Shown one piece after another: positions 21,696-34,040 of a DNA stretch of 64,000 nt (position 1 is its first letter; each line of letters opens with the position of its first letter). This DNA comes from Notamacropus eugenii (lineage: Eukaryota > Chordata > Mammalia > Diprotodontia > Macropodidae): positions 217,421,528-217,485,527 of the forward strand of contig NC_092876.1 of assembly GCF_028372415.1 (NCBI RefSeq). The letters are read 5' to 3'. Made by a program: the position numbers and the translations under genes. A model generated the notes under the pieces. That model saw only the letters and a program-made list of their open reading frames with translations. It was not told the origin of the DNA and did not search any database.

Positions 21696-22941
21696 ACTAA
21701 CTAGTGGAGGCTCACATACAAGCAATTATCTTACCCCTTCTATAATGCACACACCTAGATCCTCACATTGCAGGTAATATTTTTGTGACTTCTTTTCTAC
21801 TCTGAGGCTTCCCTTGATGTTAATTTTACCTTTTACCTGTAAAGATGTATTACATTTGGCTCTCCAAATTTAATTCTATACACTGTGTGGTATGGACTCC
21901 CCCTTCCCCCCCACCCCATGACCCTTTAAGCTCAGCACATTTAGAAGAGCAACTGAGAGGAGTACCACCTCTAGACTGCCATAAGGGTGATAAAAAGCAA
22001 TTACATTGGGGTGTTCAGGGCAATAGCACAGCACTGCAAGCAATTAAAGCATAATTAATTGTGAGAAAGTTAGTTTGCTTTCTAGAGATAGAATAAAAAT
22101 ATGAAATCTCATGGGTCTGGGTATTTTGAGAAAGAAAGTAACCAAAATTCACATGAACTAAGAGGCTATTGGTTTCTCCAAGTGATTATCGTTATAGAAT
22201 AAAATCAGCTAACAACACGTAAAGGAATATGCCTATGGAGATCCTTGAAGTATGTAGCACTTGAAGTCTTTAAAACTGCTTACAAGAGTACTTGTTCAAT
22301 GCCAGAAAGAGTAGGAGGTATGAGTAAACATACCATGATAAATTTGATAACTTTAAAAGGTAGAACATCATATTTCCTGTTCAAAGAAGTGGAAATTGAA
22401 ATAGTTAAAAGATATGTTTATATTTTATATTACAAGCCTAATCCTTTGCATTGAAATTTTGCATAATGCCTTTGTAAAGTGTGGTTGACTATCTGCTTAG
22501 GAAAAGGTGTTAGAAAGTTGTTCATTGTTTTATGGACCAGTTGATAGGTCCACAAATTGATTCCTTTAGGCATTTGTAGATTTTTATTAGGCATCGTTAA
22601 GTGTGTTCTTTTTGTGTGTGATGTTATTCTGAAACATTATACATATACCCTGAACTTTAGTAACTTGAAAAATTTATCTAAATCTTTTTTTGAACATATT
22701 TAATATTTAAGACCTTAATAGTACTTATGATTCCATATTTTATATTCTGATTAGCAAGGAATTTTGGTAAAGAAGTATGAGAATTTTCAAGGTCAAGCAA
22801 GGGATATCTCTGGATTCTTAGATTTCCTGTATATACACCATCATATAGATAGACTTGCATAGGTTTTGCCAACATGTAATACATGCTTAGGTAATCATGA
22901 GGATTCTATATACATTACTCATATCCATTTGTAGTCTTTAT
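21696..22941. other. Intron-like unique sequence
   Basis: The first about 150 bases may be diverged RTE. Otherwise no feature recognised. Confidence 0.4.
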
Positions 22942-22952
22942 ATTTCCAGACT

Positions 22953-23266
22953 GGGGCAGCTAGGTGGTGCAGTGGATAGAGCACCAGTGCAGGAGTCAGG
23001 AGGACCTGAGTTCAAATTTTACCTCAGACACTTGATACTCACTAGCTGTCTGACCTTAGGCAAGTCACTTAACCCCAATTGCCTCATCTGAGTCCTTTGC
23101 AGTCATCCTGATGAATATCTGGTCACAGGATTCAGATGGCTCTGGAGGAGGAGTGAGGCTGGTGATCTGCACAGCCCTCTCTCACTCAAAACAAAGTCAA
23201 GTGCAAGTCATGTCATTATTTCTCTGATGGCATGGTCTTCTTCAGCAATGAAGGATGAACACACAC
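22953..23266 (+). mobile_element. Mar-1-like CORE-SINE, full length
   Basis: Same element as at 8,733 and nearly the same length. It has a perfect 11-bp target-site duplication ATTTCCAGACT at 22,942-22,952 and 23,267-23,277. Confidence 0.88.
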
Positions 23267-23439
23267 ATTTCCAGACTAAAGAATCCTAATGTATTATTTT
23301 TTTCAATCCTGTCTTTAGTATATGAAGATGAATCTACTGACTTACTAGGGGTAGAATATGCACTATGAATTGTGTTTCTAGAAATAGTGGTGGATTTACA
23401 GTAGTTTTTATCTACTGCTCCTTTGTTGTACATTAAAAG

Positions 23440-23840
23440 GGGTCTCAGAGGCTACCTAATTCAATATGTACTTGAATTAAAGAATTACTCTTCAACATGC
23501 AGGAAAGGAAAATGCACTTGCCTAGGGTAGCCCATTCCAGTTTTGTACAGCCCTAATTTGTTAAGACATTTTTCCTTAGAATAAATCTAGTTCTCTGTAG
23601 CTTCTATTTTTTAATTCCTATTTTCTGTCTTCTGGGCCCAAACAGAATAGATGAAGCCCTTTTTGCACGGTGCTTTAGAATGATGTTGTATGTCCCCTAC
23701 CCACCTGAGTCTTCTCTTTTCTAAGTTCTCCCTTCTTCATCATTTTAGTTGCCTTTCTCCAGATCATTTCCAGTTCTATTATATGAGTCTCGAGGTTTAA
23801 CTATAATACAGTCCACTTTTAATATAAGAATGAGATTCAT
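23440..23840. mobile_element. L3/CR1 LINE fragment
   Basis: Text such as 'gtagcccattccagttttgt', 'aagacatttttccttagaat' and 'tctgtcttctgggcccaaac' follows the widespread CR1/L3 3' region. Strand not assigned with confidence. Confidence 0.7.
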
Positions 23841-23867
23841 ACTATCTCTTTCTGTTGAGAAGATGTA

Positions 23868-24265
23868 GAGGCAAGGTGGGATAGTGGCTAAAATGCTGAG
23901 TCTGATGTCAGTTGTTAATACTGTTCATAGCTAAGATTTATATAGTGCTTTACAGTTATCTCATTTTGTCCTCACAACAAACCCAGGAGGTAGGTGCTAT
24001 TATAATAATAGCATATAGAGGATAATCCTCATTTTACAAGTGAGGAAACTGAAGCATACAGGTGAAGTGACATCCAGAGTCAGACAGCTAGCAGTTGTCT
24101 TGGGCAGGATTTGAACTCAGTTCTTTCTGACTCCAGGTCCATTGTTCTGCCCACTGGGCTACCTAGCTGCCTAATCCTCTGGTTGAAATATTGTCTCTGA
24201 TACTAGCCATGTGACTTTGGGCATGTAACTTTAATTTGTCTCACTGAGTCAGTGGTGTCCATCTA
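23868..24265 (+). mobile_element. SINE split by another SINE
   Basis: A plus-strand SINE head (23,868-23,920, 'ggtgggatagtggctaaaat') and its core (24,178-24,265, 'actagccatgtgactttggg') are separated by a minus-strand SINE. Confidence 0.7.
23922..24176 (-). mobile_element. MIR/THER-type CORE-SINE, nested
   Basis: The reverse complement gives head 'ggcagctaggtagcccagtg', 'gagttcaaatcctgcccaag', core, 'cagtttcctcacttgtaaaa' and tail. Complete and inserted into an older SINE. Confidence 0.85.
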
Positions 24266-24830
24266 GGCCCTGGGGAAGGAGGGCTCCATAATGGCAAAAG
24301 CAAGCCTTTGTATAACAAAGAGGATATCCATCTCCCCTCAAAATTAAATAAAATAAAAAGCCTCATTTTTTTTTAAATCCAGAAGCCTTTAGGAGCTGTT
24401 CTCCTACTTTAGAATTTTAAAACTTATTTATTTATTAACAATATAAGGTATATTGATATGAAAAAGACAGAGATACGGCATATCTCTGTCTAATGGACTG
24501 CTGTAGAAGTGTAGAAGAGAGGGATTTGAAAATCAACATTTACTGGGTTATAATGAAGGTGATACACAAACTGGATCTTGCAAATGGACAAACATCATGT
24601 GGAAGAAGTGGCTTTCCATTTTAAGAAAGCAGCATGACTGAAGGTATGTAGCTGGGAAAGCATATATCATGCTTATGGAACAGTGGGGAGAGCAGTCTGC
24701 CCAAAGCACTGAGTTATTAGTATTTGGGAATTATGAGAGAGATGGTTGGGGGTTATTGATGATCAAGCTGAGGAGTTCAGATTACAAGTATTTGGGTGCA
24801 GCTTGGGTGGTGACAGTGTCTTGACTTTAT
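24266..24830. other. Unassigned sequence
   Basis: Purine-rich text at 24,500-24,830 may be very old L2 antisense (a 'gagcagtctgcccaaagc' style). Not secure. Confidence 0.3.
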
Positions 24831-24834
24831 ATTC

Positions 24835-25235
24835 AACCAAACATTACTGTTGTTACTGGAACTATGAATTTGTACTACTGTTTTGGAAAGCATGTTGAAT
24901 TACAAAAGTAAAATGACGAACATGTCCATAACCTTTGCCCTAGTGATTCCATTATTAAGCATATTCCCCAACGGGGCCGTTGATAAGAAGAAAAGTCCCA
25001 AATATATACTTTTTTGTCATAGCCAAGAATTGGAAGTAAAGTAGATGCCGATCAGTTGGGGAATGGCTAAACAATTGTGGTACATTAATATAATGGAGTA
25101 TTACTATCCTGTAAGAAAGAGCAAATATGATAAATACTGAGAAACATGGAAAGATCTATATGACATGATGTAGAGTAAAATAAGAAGAGAGCCAGAAGAC
25201 AATATGCACAGTGATTATTGCAATATACAGTTATG
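24835..25235 (+). mobile_element. L1 3'-end fragment
   Basis: Shows 'ttggaaagcatgttgaatta', 'agccaagaattggaagtaaa', 'cagttggggaatggctaaac', 'tggagtattactatcctgt' and 'gaaacatggaaagatctata', the ordered blocks of the marsupial L1 3' region. Confidence 0.85.
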
Positions 25236-25920
25236 CCTTATACATCATGATGGTTAGGGGCACAGCATCCTCATGATCTGGAAAATCTAATCTGCCTAAC
25301 ACTTTTTTGCCCTCCTTTCCTTCTAGAGAAGTATGTATATTTTCTTTTATGTGATATTTACAGTACCTTATTGTAAAATTTGGGTTAAGCATTTCTGAGT
25401 TTCGAAACTTTTTCTATGTTGTCTGCTGGTCCATGTTGTCTGCTAGCTCTTCCTTGTCATCTGTGTCTTCTATAAAACTCCCCTCAAATTTCCATTTACA
25501 GTAATTTCTTATGGTGACTTGTGATATGTCAAAACTGCAATGAGGAAGATCTTAATGTGGAAGGGATGACTGTAAATGGAAAGAAAAGTCACAATAAAAA
25601 TCAAAAGAGAATGTTCCAAAATTATAAAGAACAAGCATGTCTTCCAAAAAGAGATGTAAGAAGATATCCCTTAGCTGAGGTAGGAAGTCAGCAAGTGTTA
25701 TACATTGAACATAAATTTGAACTTTTTTGATGTTTTGATGAAATACATCAAAAAGTATTTCTGATACTGATCTCCCATTTTTCTTTTTTATCTTAAAACA
25801 ATACTATTTGTATTTATATTGGCTCTCTGGGAGTTGAGGAGGGATATTGGGGGAAAGTACAGTAACAAAAAAATCAATTCAAACTTATTTTTTCTTAAAA
25901 GACTATGCACTGAGATTTTT
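25236..25920. other. Unique intron-like sequence
   Basis: No feature recognised. A 69-codon frame at 25,521-25,730 lacks a domain. Confidence 0.35.
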
Positions 25921-25924
25921 TAAA

Positions 25925-27440
25925 AATGACCTTGACCCCAAGAAGTTTGCATTTTACTGGGAGAGTAAAAAGTGTACACAGATATAATACAAAGTAAATT
26001 GAAAAGGGAGAAAGTGCTAACATTTGGGAGAGGGGATTCATGAAGAAAGCTGCAGTTGAGCTAAGATATATATATTAGGATAGAATTCTGAGAGGGAGGG
26101 TGACAAAAATGTAAATTCAAGGCTTAGAGCATGGCCCGTACAATTAGTAATCATTAATTGTCTACTATGTGTCAGGTACTATGAATATAATTTCCTTGAG
26201 AAGGAGTGGTTTCATTTTTGACTTACGTATCTGAGTGTTTATATTCTAGGGGAGATATAGCATGTACATAAATAAGTAACTATAAAACATATGAAAAGGA
26301 AACAAAAGGTAATTGTTGGGGATGGACTTGGGTTACCATAATCTGTGGAAATCAGGAAAGATCTGATTATGTCAGATGTTTCATTTGAGGTGAGCTTTGA
26401 GGGAAGGGGAAGCAGGATGAAGAAGAATGCATCATAGGCGACGGTGACAACCTGTACAAAGATGGAGACTTGGAAAATAACATGTCATGCATGAGAAATA
26501 TTAAGTTAGACCATTTTGGTTTGAGTATAGAAAACATAAAAGGGAGAATTGTGTAATAAGCTTAGAGAGGTGTATTGGAGCCATAATGTGAAGGACTTTA
26601 ACTGTGTTATCATAAAGCCAAGAAGGAGCCATTGGAGCTTTTTTTGTAGGGAGTTGTGCTTGGATTTTAGGAAGATCACTATGTGGCATCTGTGAGGAGA
26701 ATAGATTGGAGAGTATTAAGGAATGAGGTAGGGGTTCCAATTAGGGTTCTATGGCATTAATCTAGGTAAAAGATGATGGGGCCTGAACTAGGGTGGTTGT
26801 GGTAGAGGTAAGAAAGTGACTATAACAGATGTCTTGTAGTGGAATGAGCAAAACTTGGCAGAGGATTGGAAATGAGGGATAAGGAAGAATACGTTGAGTG
26901 ACTGAGGTTGTGATCAAATGGACAGAGATGGGATATGGAGTATCAGGGCCAGGAAACAGCAAGTAGTCCATTTAGTTTGGACATATATTTCATAGTCAGT
27001 AAGCATTTAAGTACCTTCTATATGTCAGGCATTGTGTAAAGACTGAGGATGCAAATAGGAAAAAGACCTTAAGCAGTTTACAATTAAATAAAAAAAGACA
27101 GTACTGGAAAGAAAGATGGGAGGAGAAAGGGTACCGGAGGGGAAGATGGAGAAGCCAAAGAAGTCCAAAATGAGTCAGAATGAGTGCAGCTGAATAAGAA
27201 ATGAAATATCTTAGCAGATGTCAGTTCTGTTCTTCTTCTTAAATGGTAGAGCTTATGGTTTCACCCTCCAGTTAGAGGAGCAGAGTTGGTAAGTGAGAGG
27301 AAGTAGGTGTAAAATTAGATAAAAGAGATAGGTAAAAGTGAGGTTATGGAGGACCTCAAGTGCGAAGTTAGAGTTTGTCTTTTAATGTCCAGAAAATAGG
27401 GAGCCACTAAAAGTGTCTGAGGCTGTCCTTTACCAGATGT
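25925..27440 (-). mobile_element. L2 LINE fragments in antisense (two or three copies)
   Basis: Repeated L2 landmarks in antisense: the reversed 3' terminus 'tactatgtgtcaggtactat' at about 26,163 and again 'cttctatatgtcaggcattg' at about 27,015, 'gccaagaaggagccattgga' near 26,618, and 'aggaagatcactatgtggca' near 26,670. The two termini show at least two insertions. Frames in this block are shadows. Confidence 0.8.
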
Positions 27441-27469
27441 TTTAAGGGGAGTTTCTTAGGAGAGTTTTC

Positions 27470-28338
27470 TTTTTTTTTTTCAGTTTATTATTTTTAAAGT
27501 TTTTTTAATTTTTGAGTTTCAAATGCTCTCACTTCTTCCCATGCCCTCTCCCACCCACTGAGAAGGCAGGCAATATGATATCAATTATACATGTGAAATC
27601 ATGCAAAAGAATTCCATATTAGCCACACTTTTTTTTTAAAGCAAGGAAAAAAGAATTATACTTGAGTTTGTACTCATTTCAGCAGTTCACTCTCTGGAGT
27701 GGATCGCATTTTTTCATCATGACTACTTTAAAATTGTCTTGGATCATTGTATTGATCAGAATAGCCAGGTTTTTCACAGTTGATTATCATTATGATATTG
27801 ATGTTATTGTGGACAGTGAACTTCCACTTCTCACTTCACTTTATATCTGTTTGTAATAGGTCTTTCCCATGTTTTACTGAAACCACCCCATTATCATTTC
27901 TTACAGCAATAGTACTTCATCACAATCATATACACAACTTGTTCAGCCATTTCCCAATTGATGAACATTCCCTTGCTTTACAATTCTTTGCCATGACAAG
28001 AAAGAGTTCTTATAAATATATTTGTACATATAGGTCCTTTTTCTTTTCCTTTGATCTCTTTTGGATACAAACTTAGTAGTGGTATTGCTGGATCAAAGGG
28101 AAAGCACAGTTTTATAGCCTTTGGTCCTAGTTCCAAATTGTTCTTCAGAATGGTTCTTAGACCAGTTCACAACTCTACCAACAGTTTATTAAGATACCTT
28201 TTTCCCCTCATCCCCTCGAGTACTTTCCATTTCTGATAGGTGTGATACCTTACCTCAGAGTTGTTTTAATCTGCATTTCTCTAATTAATAGTGATTTAGA
28301 CCATTTTTCCATGTGATGATAGATAGCCTTAATTTCTT
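27470..28338 (-). mobile_element. Host L1, 3' end piece
   Basis: Antisense L1 tail. A poly-T stretch (27,470-27,480) corresponds to the poly(A) end. It is followed by the C/T-rich 3' UTR, 'cagccatttcccaattgatg', 'ggtattgctggatcaaaggg' and 'ccagttcacaactctaccaa'. It continues without loss at 31,131, so the intervening 2.8 kb is a later insertion. Confidence 0.88.
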
Positions 28339-29385
28339 TATTTCTTTTTAATTAATTTATTTTTAGTTTTCAACATTCATTTTCACAAGATTTTGAGTTC
28401 CAAATTTTCTCCCCATCTCTCTCCTCCCCCCACCCCAAGACACCATGCATTCTGATTACCCTTTCCCCCAATCTGCCCTCTCTTTTATCACAGCCCTCTT
28501 TTCCCTTATCCCCATCTTCTCTCTTTTCTTGTAGGGCAAGATAGATTTCAATATCCCATTACCTGTATTTCTTATTTCTCAGTTGAAAACAAAAATGATT
28601 CTCAACATTTGTTCCTAAAACTTTGAATTCCAACTTTCTCCCTTCTTCCCTCCCCACCCATCCCCACTGAGAAGGCAAGCAATTCAATATAGGCTATATA
28701 TGTTTCAATACAGGTAGTTATGCAAAAGACTTCCATAATAATCATGTTGTGAAAGACTATAATTCCCTCCATCCTATCCTGCCCCCCATTTATTCTGTTC
28801 TCTCTTTTGACCTTTTTCCTCCCCAAAAGTGTTTACTTTTAATTACTCCCTCCTCCCATTTACCCTCCCTTTCTATCATCCCTACACACACCCCACTTAT
28901 CCCCTTCTCCCCTACTTTCCTGTAATGTATGATAGATTTTCATACCAAATTGAGTGTGCGTGTTATTCCCTCCTTAAGCCAAATGTGATGAGAGTAACTT
29001 CACTCTTTTTCCCTCTCACCTCCCCCCTTTTCCCCACCCCTGAAAAAGCATTTCCTTGCCTCTTTTATGAGAGATAATTTGCCCCATTCCATTTTTCCTC
29101 TCCTCCCAATATATTCCTCTCTCACCCCTTAATTTTATTTTTTTAGATATCATCCCTTCCTATTCAACTCACCCTGTGCCATCTGTCTATATGTATATAA
29201 TCCCTCCAACTACCCAGATACTGAGAAAAGTATCAAGAGTTACATATACTGTCTTTCTATGTAGGAATGTAAGCAGTTCAACTTTAGTAAGTCTCTTATG
29301 ATTTTTCTTTACTGTTTACCTTTTCATGCTTCTCTTGATTCTTGTGTTTGAAAGTCAAATTTTCTATTCAGCTCTGATCTTTTCA

Positions 29386-30434
29386 TCAGGAATGCTTCAA
29401 AGTCCTCCATTTCACTGAATGACCATTTTTTTCCCTTGAAGTAATATACTCAGTTTTGCTGCATATGTGATTCTTAGCTTTAATCCTAGCTCCTTTGACT
29501 TCTGGAATATCATATTCCAAGCCCTGTGATCTCTTAATGTAGAAGCTGCTAGATCTTGTGTTACCTTGATTGTATTTCCATAATACTCGAATCATTGCTT
29601 TCTGACTGTTTGCAATATTTTCCCCTTTACCTGAGAACTCTTGAATTTGGCTGTGATATTCTAGGAGTTTTCCTTTTGGGATCTCTTTAAGGAGGTGATC
29701 AATGGATTCTTTCAATATTTATTTTACCCTCTGGTTCTAGAATATCAGAGTAGTTTTCCTTGATAGTTTCATGAAAGATTATGTCTAGGCCCTTTTTTTG
29801 ATCATGGCTTTCAGATAGTCCCATAATTTTTAAATTGTCTCTCCTGGATCTATTTTCCAGGTCAGTTGTTTTTCCAATGAGATATTTCACATTGTCTTCT
29901 ATTTTTTCATTCTTTTGGTTTTGTTTTGTAGTTTCTTGGTTTTTCATAAAGTCGTTAGCTTCCATTTGTTCGATTCTGATTTTTAAAGAACTATTTTCTT
30001 CAGTGAGCTTTTCAACCTTCTTTTTCTGTTTGGCTTTTTAAAGCATTCTTCTCCTCATTGACTTTTTGGACCTCTTTTGCCATTTGGGTTAGTCTATTTT
30101 TAAAGGTGTTACTTTCTTCAGTATTTTTTTGGGTCTCCTTTAGCAAGTTGTTGACTCACTTTTCATGATATTCTTGCATCACTCATTTCTCTTCCCAGTT
30201 TTTCCTGCACTTCTCTTACTTGATTTTCAAAATCCTTTTTGAGCTCTTCCATGGCCTGAGACCACTGCATATTTTTTTGGAGGTTTTAGATGTAGAAGCC
30301 TTGACTTTTATGTCTTCCTCTGATGGTATACTTTGTTCTTTCTCATCTAAAAGTATGGAAGAAAATACTTGTTCACTAAGAAAGTAACCTTCTATAGTCT
30401 TATTTTTTTTTCCTTTTTTAGGGCATTTTCCCAA
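29386..30434 (-). pseudogene. L1-type ORF1 of the half-L1 element, frameshifted
   Basis: Three minus-strand frames in series: 30,434-30,216 (start MGKCPKKGKKNKTIEGY, a basic N-terminus), 29,965-29,699 and 29,715-29,386. The middle one has the end of a coiled coil (NQKNEKIEDNVKYL) and the RNA-binding start RRDNLKIMGLSE, as in L1 ORF1p (R-NN-RI-G-PE). ORF1p is an RNA-binding trimeric chaperone of the L1 RNP. Frame breaks and a lost start of the coiled coil make it non-functional. Confidence 0.75.
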
Positions 30435-30439
30435 CCAGT

Positions 30440-31128
30440 TACTTGACTTTTGAGTCCTTTGTCAAGTGGAGGGTATACTCCAGGGGCCTGTAAGTTCTCA
30501 GTTCCTCCAAGGTGGGACAGTCAAGGGAGAGGAATTTACTCCTCTTCTCACCTGTGCTCTGGTCGGTGAGCCAGGATTCCCTCTCCAGAGCCTCCACCAG
30601 CTCTACCACGCCAGCACTCCTCCTTACCCCAGAACCGCCACTCAGACCTGAGACCCAGATTGGCTGCTGAGTTCCCCGAGGGTCTTTAGGCAGAGGGCTT
30701 CAAAAATGGACTCAACTGCAGCAGTGGCTGCCAGCCCTGGAACCAGGGCTAGGTTCATACCCTGTTTCCTTCTCACTCAGGGGAAAGAGCTTTCTCACTG
30801 ACCTTTGAAGCTGTCTTTGGTGTTTGTGCATTGAGAAATCTGGGAACCACAGTGATTCTGTGCCCTAAAGCCTGCTCCACTCCTGTTCCTGCCACACTGT
30901 GCTGCGCTGCCAGAACTGGGCCATGCTCCCCTCTGAGCCCAGTGTGATAGACCTTTTCTGTCAGCCTTCTAGGCTGTCTTGGGCTGGCAGTCTCTTTCAG
31001 TCTATCATTTTGTGGCTTGTGTTGCTCTAGAATTTGTTTAGAGTCATTTTTTTTACAGGTGTTTTATCGACTATGGGAGTAGAGCTAGAGCAGGTTCATC
31101 CTTCTACTACAGCATCTTGGCTCTGCCC
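30440..31128 (-). promoter_or_regulatory. L1-type 5' UTR of the half-L1 element
   Basis: Begins in sense with 'gggcagagccaagatg' and is GC-richer than the surroundings, with few CpG left. In L1 families this segment holds the internal Pol II promoter. Probably inactive because of decay. Confidence 0.6.
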
Positions 31129-31130
31129 TC

Positions 31131-34040
31131 GATAGCTTTAATTTCTTCGTCTGAAAACTGCCTGTATATATCCTTTGACCATTTATCATTTGGGAAATGA
31201 CTCTTATTTTTATAAATTTGACTCAGTTCTGTACTTGGTATTTATTTCAGAAATGAGGCCTTTATCAGGACAACTTACTGCAAATATTTTTGATATTACT
31301 TCATTATCTATGGTGTATTTTAACAAAATATAGTTTCCTCAATTATCTCTTCTATTTAGGTCTATTTTTTATTTTGTCTGTCTGAGGTCATGACTGCTGC
31401 ATGTGCTGTTTTTTGGTTTTGTTTTGTTTTGTTTTTAATATAAGCATATTGAATTCTGCTGCAACCCTTTATTTTAACTCTATGCGTGTCTCTTTCTGTT
31501 GGTTTTTAATCCATTTTGTTATCCACTTTTGTTTTGTGGGTCAACTTAATTCCATTCACATTTACAATTATGATTACTATCTGTGTATTTCCCTCTATCC
31601 CATTATCTTCTGTTTTATCCTCTCTCTTTTTATCCTATCCCCTCCCCAGAGGTCTATTTTGAAAGAAAAAAAATCTATTTTGCTTCTAATCACTACCTCC
31701 CTTAATCTAGCTTCCTTTTTGTCATTCTCCTCCTCACTACCTTTTGTTATCCCTTTCTTCTTCTATTTCCCTATTGGGTAAGTTATATTGCTATACATAT
31801 CTAAGTGTGTGTATATATTCTTCCTTCTTTGAACCAATTCCGGGGAGAGTAAGGTTCAAGCATTGCCTGCCACCCAAATACCCCATTTTTCTCTTCCATT
31901 GTAAAGACTCTTCCTGTATGCTGTTTTAGATGAGGAAAATTTTTCTTATTCTACCTCTCCCTTCATGCATCTCTCTCTCTCACCCCTTTATTTTTTTTGG
32001 ATCATTCCAACATAATAGACTCACATCCATACCTTCTGTATATATAAGCTCTTTTTAACTGCCCTAATAATTGTTAAGTTCTCAAGAGTTACATGTATCA
32101 TCTTCCCATATAGAGATATAAAATTTAACTTCATGGAGACCATTATGATATCTCTTTTATCTTTACCTTTTTTATGTTTATGTTTAATCTTAAATGTGTT
32201 TGAATGTTAGATTTTCTATCCAGTTCTGGTCTTTTCATCAGGAATACTTGAAATTCATCTTATGTCATTGAATATCCAGTTTTCCTCCTGAAGGATTGTA
32301 TTCAGTTTTGGTAGGAAGGTGATTCTTGGTTGTAATCCTATTTCCTTTGATGTCCAGAAAACCATATTCCAAGCACTCAGGTCTTTTAAGGTAGAAGCTT
32401 GTGTTATCCTGACTGTGGATTCACAGTATTTGACTTGTTTCTTTTTTGGTACTTGCAGTATTTTCTCCTTGATCTGAGAGGTCTGGAATCTGCTGTAATA
32501 TTTCTGGGAATTTTCATTCAGGGATCTCTTCTATGAGGTGATCAGTGGATTCTGTCAATTTCTATTTTATCCTCTGGTTCTACAATATCAGGGCAGTTTT
32601 CCTTGATAATTTCTTAAAAGATGATATCTAGGCTCTTTTTTTTTGATGATGGCTTTCAGGTAGTCCAGTGATTCTTAAATTATCTCTCCTGGATCTATTT
32701 TCTAGGTCAGTGGTTTATCCAGTGAGATATATTTCATGTTTTCCTTTGTTTTTTTCATTCTTTTGATTTTGTTTCTTTCTTGATCTGTCATGAAAGTCAT
32801 TAGCTTCTATTTGCCCAGTTCTAATTTTTACTGAATTATTTTCTTCAATGAGCTTTTGTACCTCTTCCATTTGGCCAATTCTACTTTTTAAGGTTCTCTT
32901 CAGTGAATTTTTGTACTTTTTCAATTTGACCAATTGTTTTTCAAGGCATCCTTCTCTTCATTGAATTTTTTTGTCCCTTTTACCATTTTGCCTATTCTGG
33001 TTTTTAAGGTATTATTTTCTTTGTCATTTTTTGTGCCTCCTTTACCAAGTTGCTAACTCTTTTTTCTTGTTTTTATTTTTCATCAATCTCATTTCTCTTC
33101 CCAATTGTTCCTCTACTTCTGTTGCTTGATTTTTGAGATCCTTTTTTGAGCTCTTCATGGCTTGAGACCCAATCAAAATTTTTTTTTGAGACTTTGCATG
33201 TAGCAATTTTTACTTCTTCTGAGTTTGTGTTTTGGTCTTCCTTGTGACCATAGTAACTTTCTATAGTTAGGATCTTTTTCTGTTGTTTGCTCATTTTCTA
33301 GCCTATTTCTTGACTTTTATCTCTATGCTAAAATAGAACTTTGCTTCTGAAATGGAGGAGTCACTGTCCCAAACTTCAGGCTTTTTGTGCAGCTATTTTC
33401 AGAGATAATTCTGGAGACCTTTAAGTTTTTGACTCTGCCAAGGTGGTGTGATCTAAGGAGAAGTGTGTTCACTACTCTCCTGCATCATGCTCTGGTTTGT
33501 GAGTTATCACAAGCACCTTTTTCTGCCCTGGAACAAGGGTTCCTATTCCCCTGAGACCTCAGACTCTACTGTGATTGTGCTCCTCTTCCTGCTGGGACTA
33601 AGATCTAGGATTGTGACCCAGATCAAAGCATTGGCAATGCAAAAGAGTCCTGCCCCCTCCCACTTCCCCATCCCCCATGCCCCACTCCCTGCCAGCAAAG
33701 GGACTCCTATAAATCTTCTGACCCATTGTCTGAGCCCCTTACTGTCTGTGGTCTGAGAGGTCTGGAAACCTCCACTGTTACCACTGATTGAGTCACCCTG
33801 AGGCCTGCTCCTGTTTTTCTGGGGCCTGGTTTGCACTTGTGCTGGTTTGCACTTCTCTCACCCTGGTGCAACTGATCTTTCCTGTCAAGCTTTCAAGGTG
33901 TCTTGGGCTGGAAAATTGTTTCACTCTATCTTATGAGTTCTACAACTTTGAAATATGTTTAGAGCTGTTATTTAAAGGTATTTGGAGGGGTTTTAGGGAG
34001 ATCTCAGGTGCCTTTACTCTGCCATCGTGACTCTGCCACC
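31131..34040 (-). mobile_element. Host L1, 5' part with deleted ORF2
   Basis: On the minus strand, from 34,040: a 5' UTR starting 'ggtggcagagtcacgatggc', a decayed ORF1 (33,294 to about 32,230), an inter-ORF spacer, and the first part of ORF2. The last is recognisable by the antisense endonuclease-region text 'gctgcaaccctttattttaa' and 'ttccattcacatttacaatt'. At about 31,380 it jumps directly to the ORF2 end/3' region ('ttatcatttgggaaatgact', 'gaggcctttatcaggacaac'). Most of ORF2 (reverse transcriptase) is missing. It continues at 28,338 beyond the half-L1 insertion. Confidence 0.75.
32230..33294 (-). pseudogene. L1 ORF1 of the host L1, broken
   Basis: The frame at 33,294-33,073 (start MSKQQKKILTIESYYGHKED) aligns in place with the ORF1 start of the half-L1 at 30,434. 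The frame at 32,933-32,715 holds coiled-coil heptads (VKLKKYKNSLKRTLKSRIGQM). The RNA-binding part persists only at DNA level down to about 32,230. Several indels disable it. Confidence 0.7.

Larger units (their letters stand above)
28339..31130 (-). mobile_element. Half-L1-like element (5' UTR + ORF1 + 3' UTR)
   Basis: A 2.8-kb minus-strand element. From its 5' end (31,130, complement 'gggcagagccaagatg') there is a GC-richer 5' UTR to about 30,440, a decayed ORF1 to about 29,386, and then an A/G-rich 3' UTR. The UTR contains the C/T-rich end motif twice (about 28,385 and 28,615 on the plus strand) and a T-rich end at 28,339-28,360. No endonuclease or reverse-transcriptase sequence is present. 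It is flanked by a 17-bp target-site duplication, GATAGCCTTAATTTCTT (28,322-28,338) versus GATAGCTTTAATTTCTT (31,131-31,147). The layout is that of HAL1 'half-L1' elements, which depend on L1 for movement. Confidence 0.82.
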
